Below, piece after piece: positions 7,079 through 14,380 of a DNA stretch of 14,556 nucleotides. Numbering within the stretch: the stretch's first letter is position 1; the number at the start of each line of letters is the position of its first letter. Both the position numbers and the translations under genes were made by a program. Source of the DNA: Epulopiscium sp. Nele67-Bin004 (lineage in GTDB: Bacteria; Bacillota_A; Clostridia; Lachnospirales; Cellulosilyticaceae); NCBI GenBank assembly GCA_002007315.1, contig LNZQ01000134.1:1-14556 (forward strand). Direction: 5' to 3'. The notes beneath the pieces were generated by a model. It did not search any database. It was given only the letters and a program-made list of their open reading frames with translations, and was not told where the DNA came from.

Positions 7079-8638
7079 TTAACAACTATGCTCAACTTCA
7101 ATTATTGTACAAGTATGTGTTTTCTTTTTGTCACTATAATTTATCGCAACAACTAACACATTTCTGTTATAATTTTTCAAATACTTGTCTATATATTCAC
7201 GTTCCAACACTTGCTTTATCGCTGTTCTCGTGCTACTATTTCGTTTTAATTCTACAATAATAGGCGGGTCTATACTATTTTTTGGGTGCAATATAAAATC
7301 AACATAACCTTTACCGCTTTTTTCTTCACGTTCTATTCTATATCTATTTCGTGCCGATAAATACGCAAGTGTTAACACACATGATGTACTGTTTTCGTCT
7401 GTATATTTTAGTATTGGAATTTCGCTATTATGAATATCGTGCACAATTTGTGCCACTCGTTTTGCATCTTTATTTATCGTTGCAAACAACATATCATCAG
7501 AATTTTTTAACAATGTTGCAACTTCCCCAAAACAATCTTCTTTTAGAGCTTTTTGAAACTCACCCATAAGTTCTCTATTTGGTATACGAAGATACCCATT
7601 AGCATACGTCAAAAATCCTAAAGTTATCATTGCTGAATAAATTTCTTCTCTAGTCGATGGTATTTTTGCTCCTGCTCTATAAATTTCTGTAATATCTATC
7701 ATTATTTCTTGATGATTTATCATTTTTATAACATCATCTCTTACTCCCAAAACATTTAGCTTCAAAAATTCTGCAACTTCGTCCATAGCCCCAGTATTTA
7801 CCCAATAACTTTTACAGCTTTTTTTGCCAATTGCAATGTTTACACTTCTAGGATTAAATATCTGCAAACCACTTTCTGTACTATATCCGTTATACCACAT
7901 TTCAACTTCGCTATAATTCATATCATGTTTATTACATAAATATTTAACTTCTTCCTCAGTAAATCCAAAATAATTTTCAAACACACCATCGTCTAGCAGT
8001 GTATATTCTATAAACATATTTAAAGCTGACCCTGCTGAATGTTTTTTTATAGGCAATATACCTGTCATATAACAAAGTTCCACATACGATTTACCTTTCA
8101 ATAGTCCCCTCAAAAAATCTAAAAAATCTTCTTGCTCGTTAATATATAACCCTTTATTAAAAATAAAATCCCACTCATCAAATATAAAAATAAACTTATC
8201 ACCTGTTGCTCTTAGCTTATCTGATATCGTTGAATATTTGCTCAAATCTATAAAAGAATACCGATGCTCTAAATCTCTTGATAAATACGTTATCACTCGC
8301 TTTATATAAGCTTTGTAAGTATTTTCTTGTGCTAATTCCGAAAAATCTATTTTGATTACATTATGCTTATTTAGATGTGTATTATAGCCTTCAACTTGGC
8401 TAATAGCTAAATTGTCAAATTGAGGTTTACTGGCAACCACTTTACTATAATAACTTTCTATTAAATTAGTTATTTCTGATTTTCCAAAACGCCGTGGACG
8501 TGTTATACAAATATACTTATTTGTTGTACAAATTCGTTTGTTTAAAGCCTCAATTATCATAGATTTATCAACAAATATATCTCCTTGCAATAGCTCTAAA
8601 AAATTATTATATCCCTCTGTTGTATTCAAATACTGCAT
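7079..8638 (-). CDS. AAA-ATPase-like / PD-(D/E)XK nuclease-family protein, copy A
   Basis: This 519-residue protein has an N-terminal AAA-ATPase-like domain with the family's Walker A variant TRPRRFGKS (46-54), Walker B FIFIFDEWD (149-157) and the conserved YMTGILPIKKH stretch. A C-terminal PD-(D/E)XK nuclease fold carries Asp447 (GYVDFILHP) and Glu463-x-Lys465 (VELKRN). This architecture (AAA-ATPase_like plus PDDEXK_9, often labelled DUF1703) occurs in multiple copies in many gut anaerobes. Its function is unproven, with nucleic-acid cleavage inferred. I place the start at ATG 8638, not at the in-frame ATG 8665. AAGGG lies at proper spacing, the next gene's stop is 4 bases upstream, and the same 26-nt start region occurs in copy B. 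The last 150 residues are nearly identical to copy B while the rest is only about half identical. It is the second gene of a two-gene operon. Confidence 0.88.
   Translation of the reverse strand: MQYLNTTEGYNNFLELLQGDIFVDKSMIIEALNKRICTTNKYICITRPRRFGKSEITNLIESYYSKVVASKPQFDNLAISQVEGYNTHLNKHNVIKIDFSELAQENTYKAYIKRVITYLSRDLEHRYSFIDLSKYSTISDKLRATGDKFIFIFDEWDFIFNKGLYINEQEDFLDFLRGLLKGKSYVELCYMTGILPIKKHSAGSALNMFIEYTLLDDGVFENYFGFTEEEVKYLCNKHDMNYSEVEMWYNGYSTESGLQIFNPRSVNIAIGKKSCKSYWVNTGAMDEVAEFLKLNVLGVRDDVIKMINHQEIMIDITEIYRAGAKIPSTREEIYSAMITLGFLTYANGYLRIPNRELMGEFQKALKEDCFGEVATLLKNSDDMLFATINKDAKRVAQIVHDIHNSEIPILKYTDENSTSCVLTLAYLSARNRYRIEREEKSGKGYVDFILHPKNSIDPPIIVELKRNSSTRTAIKQVLEREYIDKYLKNYNRNVLVVAINYSDKKKTHTCTIIEVEHSC
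7092..7541 (-). repeat. Homogenised nuclease-domain repeat, unit 1
   Basis: This 450-bp block matches 8656-9105 at a constant offset of 1564, with only three mismatches that I can find (7277/8841, 7428/8992 and 7511/9075). Only the second changes a residue (Asn versus Ser in the H-x-SEIPIL stretch). Similarity drops abruptly at both edges. Confidence 0.97.
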
Positions 8639-8642
8639 TTTA

Positions 8643-10208
8643 TCAACCCTTTCTATCAACTTCAATTATTGTACAAGTATGTGTTTTCTTTTTGTCACTA
8701 TAATTTATCGCAACAACTAACACATTTCTGTTATAATTTTTCAAATACTTGTCTATATATTCACGTTCCAACACTTGCTTTATCGCTGTTCTCGTGCTAC
8801 TATTTCGTTTTAATTCTACAATAATAGGCGGGTCTATACTGTTTTTTGGGTGCAATATAAAATCAACATAACCTTTACCGCTTTTTTCTTCACGTTCTAT
8901 TCTATATCTATTTCGTGCCGATAAATACGCAAGTGTTAACACACATGATGTACTGTTTTCGTCTGTATATTTTAGTATTGGAATTTCGCTACTATGAATA
9001 TCGTGCACAATTTGTGCCACTCGTTTTGCATCTTTATTTATCGTTGCAAACAACATATCATCAGAATTTTTTAATAATGTTGCAACTTCCCCAAAACAAT
9101 CTTCTCTAAGTGCCAACACAAACTCTATCATAAGCTCGTTATTTGGTATTTGCACTTCCTCATTATAATACGATAAAAACCCCCAAGTTATCATAGCCGA
9201 ATAAATTTCTTCTCTATTTCTAGGGGTTACCGAACCTGCTCTAAACTCCCATAAAATAGCAATTGGTATAGTTTCACCGTTTATCATTTTCACTACATCT
9301 GCCATAACACCTGTTGTATCAATTTTTAAATATTCAAGTATTTCATTCATACCACCAACATTTGTCCAATAACTTTGGCAGTTGTTATTTCGCAGTGCCT
9401 CAACTACGCTTCGTGGGTTAAAAATTTTGTTTCCACCAGCTGTAATATATCCGTTGTACCAATACGACATTTCTTCATATGATATACTATCACTAGTTTC
9501 ACAAAGACGCTTGACTTCCTGCTCAGTAAATCCACAAAATGTATCTAGCACTGTATCTTTTAAAAAAGAATATTCACTAAACATATTTAGTGCCGAACCT
9601 TTAGCATGTTGTTTTATAGGCAGTATCCCTGTCATATAGGATAATGCCACATATTCGTTATCTTTTAAGAGGTTGCGTATAAATTCTAAAAATTGTTTAT
9701 TTTCTTCTTCACTATACCTATGTTGATTAAATATAAAATCCCACTCATCAAATATAAATACAAACTTTTCTTCAGTAGCTGAAAATTTGTCTGATAACAA
9801 ATCAAATTTAGAAAAATCTATATTGGGATAAGCTTCTTCCAAATCCAAACTTAGCCCCATCTTAATTCTCCCTATATATTGCTCATACGTATCTGTTTCT
9901 TCCAATTTAGAAAAATCTATTTTTACGACATTATAGTTGTTTATATATTTATTATAACTGCTAACTTTGCTAATCTCCAAATTTTCAAATTCAGCTTTAC
10001 TATGAATTGCTTTGTTATAATACGATTCTATTAAAAAAGTTAGTTGTGATTTCCCGAATCGCCTAGGACGAGTTATGCACATGTATTTACTAGTGGTATT
10101 GATTCTATTATTTAATATTGATATAATCATAGATTTATCCACATAAAAATCACTACTTATAGCTTGAGTAAAATTTTTAAAACCTTTTTTAGTATTCAAA
10201 TACTGCAT
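8643..10208 (-). CDS. AAA-ATPase-like / PD-(D/E)XK nuclease-family protein, copy B
   Basis: This 521-residue protein has the same layout as copy A: Walker A variant TRPRRFGKS (46-54), Walker B FVFIFDEWD (149-157), YMTGILPIKQH, and a C-terminal PD-(D/E)XK core with Asp449 and Glu465-x-Lys467. The ATPase half differs from copy A at roughly every second position, yet the C-terminal 150 residues differ at one internal site plus the final four residues. The start ATG 10208 is preceded by AAAGGAG at 9-base spacing. An extended -10 promoter lies upstream at 10230-10258, so this is the first gene of the operon, and copy A follows after 4 bases. DNA or RNA cleavage is inferred from the fold. No partner methylase or toxin is present. 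Confidence 0.88.
   Translation of the reverse strand: MQYLNTKKGFKNFTQAISSDFYVDKSMIISILNNRINTTSKYMCITRPRRFGKSQLTFLIESYYNKAIHSKAEFENLEISKVSSYNKYINNYNVVKIDFSKLEETDTYEQYIGRIKMGLSLDLEEAYPNIDFSKFDLLSDKFSATEEKFVFIFDEWDFIFNQHRYSEEENKQFLEFIRNLLKDNEYVALSYMTGILPIKQHAKGSALNMFSEYSFLKDTVLDTFCGFTEQEVKRLCETSDSISYEEMSYWYNGYITAGGNKIFNPRSVVEALRNNNCQSYWTNVGGMNEILEYLKIDTTGVMADVVKMINGETIPIAILWEFRAGSVTPRNREEIYSAMITWGFLSYYNEEVQIPNNELMIEFVLALREDCFGEVATLLKNSDDMLFATINKDAKRVAQIVHDIHSSEIPILKYTDENSTSCVLTLAYLSARNRYRIEREEKSGKGYVDFILHPKNSIDPPIIVELKRNSSTRTAIKQVLEREYIDKYLKNYNRNVLVVAINYSDKKKTHTCTIIEVDRKG
8656..9105 (-). repeat. Homogenised nuclease-domain repeat, unit 2
   Basis: This is the partner of 7092-7541 (99.3% identical by my count). 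It covers the codons for the last 150 residues before the divergent final four of copy B. Confidence 0.97.
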
Positions 10209-10229
10209 TTTATCAACTCCTTTTTTGTT

Positions 10230-10258
10230 ATTATAACATATTTCTTAAGAAATCTTAA
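10230..10258 (-). promoter_or_regulatory. Promoter of the ATPase/nuclease operon
   Basis: Read on the minus strand, TTAAGA (10258-10253) and TATAAT (10235-10230) are 17 bases apart, with TGT before the -10 box (extended -10). The -35 box lies inside the repeated TCTTAA/TTAAGA elements of the putative operator, so a bound regulator would compete with or contact the polymerase. Confidence 0.65.
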
Positions 10259-10286
10259 TAAATAGTGTTCGTGGAAATTAAGATTT
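10241..10286. promoter_or_regulatory. Operator-like repeats between divergent operons
   Basis: TTTCTTAAGAAA (10241-10252) is a perfect 12-bp palindrome. TCTTAA occurs at 10243-10248 and again at 10253-10258, ten bases apart, the spacing of one helical turn used by OmpR-family regulators. AAATCTTAAT (10250-10259) is perfectly inverted at 10277-10286. A TATACT at 10293-10298 is the likely -10 box of the plus-strand operon, with only a weak -35. The response regulator encoded at 13561 is an obvious candidate ligand, but this is inference. Confidence 0.5.
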
Positions 10287-10328
10287 GCAGGTTATACTAT
10301 TTATATAAACAACAAGGAGGTAGCACAT

Positions 10329-10859
10329 ATGAAAGATTTTGAACTTAGAGAACCCGACGAAATTATAGAAACGAAAACATGTACAGACGTTGTTGTTATC
10401 GAAGAAGTTTTTTCTGAAGAAATTCCTTTTAATAAAGAAACAACAGAAGAAAAAGATACATCATTTGGAACGTTTAAACAAAAACAGTACAAGCAGGAGA
10501 AAGCTTGGGTTAAAAAAATGTCATTTAAATTTGCCGACTTGGCAGGTACTGGTCTAAAACTATTTTTAGCACCAGGCGTATTTTTAGCACTTATCATAGC
10601 AATTGGAACGTTTATTTGTGGCATTATAGCATTTATAGGACTTATAACGATAGGCATACCGCCCGCACTAGGTGTAATTGGGGCACTATCACCATATTTC
10701 AATTTTACAGCACTTGGCTATCTTATGATTATTTCATCAATTTTAATAGCCGTTGGCGGTAGCTGTTTTATAATGTTGTTGCTATTTCAAATTATTTTGC
10801 TGTTATATAGATGGCTAAAATTGTGTGTCACTAGAAAGGAGATGACCGAAAATGAATAG
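10329..10859 (+). CDS. Small membrane protein, DUF1700-like C-terminal region
   Basis: The 176-residue protein has an acidic N-terminal tail of about 60 residues, a short basic segment, and hydrophobic regions at about 78-112 and 128-162 made of small residues (ALIIAIGTFICGIIAFIGL). This pattern resembles the membrane part of DUF1700 proteins, which commonly sit beside DUF4097 genes. The N-terminal helical part typical of DUF1700 is not evident, so the call is tentative. The start ATG has AAGGAGG at a spacing of 8. The gene is first in a four-gene operon and overlaps the next gene by 8 bases. A role in assembling or anchoring the DUF4097 protein, or in envelope signalling, is inferred from context. 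Confidence 0.6.
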   Translation: MKDFELREPDEIIETKTCTDVVVIEEVFSEEIPFNKETTEEKDTSFGTFKQKQYKQEKAWVKKMSFKFADLAGTGLKLFLAPGVFLALIIAIGTFICGIIAFIGLITIGIPPALGVIGALSPYFNFTALGYLMIISSILIAVGGSCFIMLLLFQIILLLYRWLKLCVTRKEMTENE

Positions 10860-12051
10860 ATTACTAAAAAAATTAACTATCGCTAGTGCTATAGCTCTTG
10901 GACTGGGGCTTGCAGGGTTTTCATATGGTGTTGGTGTTATTGCCGTTAGTGGGCTTGAAAGCGTTGGGCTTGGTATATTTGATGCGTACCGAGTTGTTGA
11001 AAAAACTTTATCGCTTGAAAATATTGACTTAACTTCAGTAGATATAAGTTCAGACTACAACATACATTTTTATGATGGCTTGAGAATAGAAATTATCGAA
11101 GCAGACGACAACCCCCGTGTTGAATACACGACAGCAGGAACAGGAATGTTGCCAGATGGATTTGTCGTTACAGCATCGCCAAACGGAAATATTGAAATAA
11201 CTAGCGGTATACCATCATATTTTTTTATTGGCGATTATTCTCTTGATATGAAAGTGTATATTCCAAAACAAGATATGAAAAAGCTAAATATATCTAATCG
11301 TTGGTGGAACAGTCAGGTTATATATCACGGTGCTAACAATATTGACGATATTTACTTGTCTACTAGTAGTGATATAAATTTGACGGGAAATTATAAACAA
11401 ATTTATATATCATCGTCTTTTTCAAATATAAATGATATAACGATAAACACCAAAAGCGGTTCAGATATTAGAATTTATGGTGGCAAAAATATTAATATAA
11501 ATACTGGTGAAACATCAACTGTTGAAGTAGAAGGTTCTTACCAAAGTAAAGTTAATCTAACAGGTTATTACGACTATATTAATATATATTCTGGGAGCGA
11601 GAGCATAGTTAATATATCACCTACGATTGACCCGTATAAAATTTTTGTTTCTGGTCATAAAGCTAATTTAAGTTATACACTTCCAGAAAACACTCAAGGA
11701 TTTAACCTAACAAGTAATAGCCCTGTTGAGTATTTAGCAAATAATAACGAAAATACTCAAGAAGAACATACAACTTTTATTGCAGTAACTACTACTCCAG
11801 GAAAAACTATTTATGAACAAATTAGTCCAGAACAAGCTGCTACTTTTGAAGGAATTGATTTAGGACAAACTACTATTTATGAAGTAAATACTTCAGAGAC
11901 AACTAATATGCATGATGACTTTTATAACTATAACCAGCTAACAAATTATAGTTATAAAAATCAATTTACTAACATTGAGATAGACGTTTCAGATATAACT
12001 TTACGAATATTTGAGGGTGATAATTATGAAAAAAATTCTCAAGGTGAATAA
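10852..12051 (+). CDS. DUF4097-family membrane-anchored beta-repeat protein
   Basis: The 399-residue protein starts with a membrane anchor or signal (about 8-33). A long extracytoplasmic region rich in Ser, Thr, Asn and Ile follows in short beta-strand repeats (about 50-290), as in DUF4097 'putative adhesin' proteins. A Thr/Glu-rich linker (about 295-370) comes next. The last 28 residues (FTNIEIDVSDITLRIFEGD and onward) look like the opening of a second DUF4097 unit, cut short exactly where the kinase gene begins, so the protein may be a shortened form. The start ATG has AAAGGAGATG upstream and overlaps the preceding gene by 8 bases. The end overlaps the kinase gene by 26 bases. A function in surface sensing or envelope stress is suggested only by its neighbours. 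Confidence 0.75.
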   Translation: MNRLLKKLTIASAIALGLGLAGFSYGVGVIAVSGLESVGLGIFDAYRVVEKTLSLENIDLTSVDISSDYNIHFYDGLRIEIIEADDNPRVEYTTAGTGMLPDGFVVTASPNGNIEITSGIPSYFFIGDYSLDMKVYIPKQDMKKLNISNRWWNSQVIYHGANNIDDIYLSTSSDINLTGNYKQIYISSSFSNINDITINTKSGSDIRIYGGKNININTGETSTVEVEGSYQSKVNLTGYYDYINIYSGSESIVNISPTIDPYKIFVSGHKANLSYTLPENTQGFNLTSNSPVEYLANNNENTQEEHTTFIAVTTTPGKTIYEQISPEQAATFEGIDLGQTTIYEVNTSETTNMHDDFYNYNQLTNYSYKNQFTNIEIDVSDITLRIFEGDNYEKNSQGE

Positions 12052-13552
12052 ATTTTTTAATTTTGGTGCATACTCTAACAACTTAAAAGAAAAAACTAAA
12101 CATGCTAAAACTGCAACTAAAAATTTTTACCAAGACAAAATTTTGACTAACTTGCGATATGAAATATTGTTTGTATGTTTAGTTGGTGTTATTGTTTCAT
12201 TATTATGTGGTAATATCGCAAGAAATATAGTCCAATCGATAGGCATTGGAAAAATTGAAACAACAGATTACGGTCAAAATTCCGATAATATCACTGATGC
12301 ATTATCTAGTGCTATATGGTCAGCTCACTATTCCACTATAATGGGTTATGAAAATATTGAAACATCTACTATTACGCAAGATATATACAACAGCATAAGC
12401 AGATTTGCTTCATACACAGAAGTATTTCTTCTTGATATAAATGGTCATGTTGTCCATTATATGAGCGACTCCCATTCACAAAACATAGTTGACACTATAA
12501 ATGTCCCACAACTTATATTAAATTCATCACAGTTAAGTCATGCACTTGAAAAAACTGTACCTGTTGTTATAAATGACACTATATATTATGTATACATTAA
12601 AGCTATGACCACATCAATACAAACAATCGACTACACTTCAACACCCGAAGTTATCGACTTAATTGTTACTATTTTAGTGTTTATTGCAATAATTATAGTT
12701 GCTACAGCAAAAAAACTTAGGTACATCGAATATTTATCGTTTTGCTTACACCAAATATCAACTGGCGACTTAAACTACAAAATAGATATACAAGGGGCTG
12801 ATCAACTTGCTCAAGTTGCCAAAGATATTGACTATATGCAACGTGAACTTAAAAATCAGCAGGAGCTACGAGAACAAGTTGAAAACACCAAAAACGAACT
12901 TATAGCAAATGTGGCACACGACTTGAGAACTCCGTTAACAGCTGTTATAGGTTATATCGGACTTATCAGGGACAACCAATGTAAAACAGAAGATGACTTC
13001 GATAAATATGTAAATATCGCATACAACAAATCCACTAGACTAAAAATATTAATTGATGATTTATTTGAATATACAAAGCTTCACAATAACGAAGTGGATT
13101 TCAAACGTTCCAGATTATCTATACAAACATTGTTATCACAAGTGGTTGACGAGCTTATTCCCATTGCAACGACAAACAATATAGAAATCGACTTAACCTT
13201 TATGTGTCCAGACAAAGTTATATATGGAGATATGTCTAAACTTGCAAGAGTATTTGAAAATCTAATAGATAATGCGATAAAATATAGTTATAATGAAAAT
13301 ATTGTTAATGTTGTGGTGCAACAACGTAATGATTTTATATACGTAAGCGTGCGAAACAAAACAGTATCTGTTGACGATATAGATGTAGACAAGTTGTTTA
13401 CTAGATTTTACCGAACTGATACGTCAAGAAATAGCGACACTGGAGGTAGCGGACTGGGGCTTGCAATCGCAAAACACATAGTTGTTATGCACGGTGGCAA
13501 AATTTGGGCACAGCTTGACGACGATATTATTACAGTAACTGTTAAATTGTGA
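12026..13552 (+). CDS. VanS-like sensor histidine kinase
   Basis: The 508-residue kinase has a basic cytoplasmic tail (1-42), TM1 (about 46-65), an extracytoplasmic sensor (about 68-208, with a PAS/Cache-like strand EVFLLDINGHVVHY), TM2 (about 209-228) and a HAMP linker. The H-box NVAHDLRTPLT contains the phospho-acceptor His298. The N-box ENLIDNAIKYS is canonical. The G1 box is replaced by a VRNKTVSVDD stretch, as is also seen in VanS-type kinases, while the G2 box GGSGLGLAIAKHI is intact. The start is ATG 12026, 5 bases after GAGGGTGA, in preference to the in-frame TTG at 12011. It lies inside the end of the DUF4097 gene, implying coupling. Its stop is 8 bases before the response regulator. 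The signal is unknown; the DUF4097 protein is a plausible partner. Confidence 0.92.
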   Translation: MKKILKVNKFFNFGAYSNNLKEKTKHAKTATKNFYQDKILTNLRYEILFVCLVGVIVSLLCGNIARNIVQSIGIGKIETTDYGQNSDNITDALSSAIWSAHYSTIMGYENIETSTITQDIYNSISRFASYTEVFLLDINGHVVHYMSDSHSQNIVDTINVPQLILNSSQLSHALEKTVPVVINDTIYYVYIKAMTTSIQTIDYTSTPEVIDLIVTILVFIAIIIVATAKKLRYIEYLSFCLHQISTGDLNYKIDIQGADQLAQVAKDIDYMQRELKNQQELREQVENTKNELIANVAHDLRTPLTAVIGYIGLIRDNQCKTEDDFDKYVNIAYNKSTRLKILIDDLFEYTKLHNNEVDFKRSRLSIQTLLSQVVDELIPIATTNNIEIDLTFMCPDKVIYGDMSKLARVFENLIDNAIKYSYNENIVNVVVQQRNDFIYVSVRNKTVSVDDIDVDKLFTRFYRTDTSRNSDTGGSGLGLAIAKHIVVMHGGKIWAQLDDDIITVTVKL

Positions 13553-13560
13553 GGTGACAT

Positions 13561-14247
13561 ATGATTTTAATTGTAGATGATGAAAAAGATATTCGTGATT
13601 TACTTGGAATTTATTTGACCAATGAAAATTATGAAGTGTGTTATGCAAAAAATGGACTTGAGGCTATACAAACTATGCAAGCTAACGGAGAAAAAATTGA
13701 ACTTATACTTCTTGATGTTATGATGCCTATCGTAAACGGAACAGACGCTTGTATCGAAATACGCAAAAAATATACAACCCCTATAATTATGGTGTCTGCA
13801 CGTGGAGAAGATATAGATAAAATACAAGGTCTATCCACTGGCGCAGATGACTATATAATTAAACCATTTAATCCCCTAGAACTTATAGCTAGAGTTAAAG
13901 CACAAATTAGACGTGCCACCAAATTTAACGAACAACCTAAACGTGACACTTTATTAATAGAACGTGATTTAATGCTTGACTTAGAAAAAGGAGTTGCGTA
14001 TAAAAATAATGACGAATTATTTCTTACCCCCACTGAATACAATATTTTAAAATTGTTATGGCAAAATAAACGGGTTACGCTAAATGCAAAAGATATTTAC
14101 GAAAGAGTTTGGGGGCAACAAAATATTGATAATAACAACACCGTCATGGTTCATATTAGAAAACTTAGAGAAAAAATAGAAAATAACCCTAGAGAACCTC
14201 AATATATTTTTACTGTATGGGGAATAGGTTACAAATTTCTTGAATAA
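13561..14247 (+). CDS. OmpR/VanR-family response regulator
   Basis: The 228-residue regulator has a receiver domain with acidic pocket Asp6-Asp7, phospho-acceptor Asp52 (LLDVMMP), Ser79 and Lys101 (IIKPF). A C-terminal winged helix follows, with LTPTEYNILKLL, a VMVHIRKLREKIE recognition region and TVWGIGYKF. It pairs with the kinase just upstream, whose stop it follows by 8 bases, with GAGGTGA as ribosome site. Similarity to VanR is in overall style; no vancomycin-resistance ligase genes are present. Direct repeats at 10243-10258 have the spacing of OmpR-type sites, suggesting autoregulation. It is the last gene of the operon. Confidence 0.94.
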   Translation: MILIVDDEKDIRDLLGIYLTNENYEVCYAKNGLEAIQTMQANGEKIELILLDVMMPIVNGTDACIEIRKKYTTPIIMVSARGEDIDKIQGLSTGADDYIIKPFNPLELIARVKAQIRRATKFNEQPKRDTLLIERDLMLDLEKGVAYKNNDELFLTPTEYNILKLLWQNKRVTLNAKDIYERVWGQQNIDNNNTVMVHIRKLREKIENNPREPQYIFTVWGIGYKFLE

Positions 14248-14252
14248 ATCGT

Positions 14253-14288
14253 AAATAAAATGGTGAGAAATTTCTTACCATTTTATTT
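14253..14288 (+). terminator. Intrinsic terminator after the two-component operon
   Basis: AAATAAAATGGT (14253-14264) pairs perfectly with ACCATTTTATTT (14277-14288), and the inner bases GAGAAA/TTTCTT extend the stem. The right arm supplies a T-rich tail. It starts 6 bases after the stop codon of the response regulator. Confidence 0.75.
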
Positions 14289-14314
14289 GTATTTTGTTAA
14301 TAATCTGTTATAAT
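14286..14314 (+). promoter_or_regulatory. Extended -10 promoter before a truncated gene
   Basis: TGTTATAAT gives a TG-extended -10 box with TATAAT at 14309-14314. The -35 (TTTGTA at 14286 or TTGTAT at 14287) is weak. A strong ribosome site follows at 14332. Confidence 0.55.
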
Positions 14315-14344
14315 AGTAAGTAATATAGATTGGGGGTGAACAAG

Positions 14345-14380
14345 TTGTTTGAAGTATTTTTATTTTTTGTTCTTATAAGC
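14345..14380 (+). CDS. First codons of a truncated membrane-protein gene (partial)
   Basis: GGGGGTGA (14332-14339) lies 5 bases before a TTG start at 14345. The frame reads LFEVFLFFVLIS, a start of a hydrophobic helix, before vertebrate-like sequence takes over near 14380 and a stop appears at 14396. Too little remains to name the product. With a promoter and ribosome site in place, it is most likely a real gene cut by the junction. Confidence 0.5.

Noticed and set aside
7060..7569. Plus-strand open frames opposite the nuclease genes, near-duplicated at 8915-9109
   Set aside because: They are antisense shadows of the homogenised nuclease repeat, with no ribosome sites; their similarity only reflects the repeat.
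8639..8665. Longer N-terminus for nuclease copy A starting at ATG 8665
   Set aside because: The extra nine codons overlap the end of copy B and only re-read its coding DNA; ATG 8638 has AAGGG at good spacing and matches the start of copy B.
10272..10288. Sigma-54 type promoter (TGG...TTGCA)
   Set aside because: The distance between the GG and GC elements is 12 bases rather than the required 10, and no sigma-54 activator is encoded nearby.
12011..12025. TTG start for the histidine kinase
   Set aside because: These codons are the ribosome site (GAGGGTGA) of the ATG at 12026.
12026..14247. Vancomycin-resistance regulatory pair
   Set aside because: The kinase and regulator resemble VanS and VanR in style, but no vanH, van ligase or vanX gene is present; such regulators are common in clostridia for other purposes.
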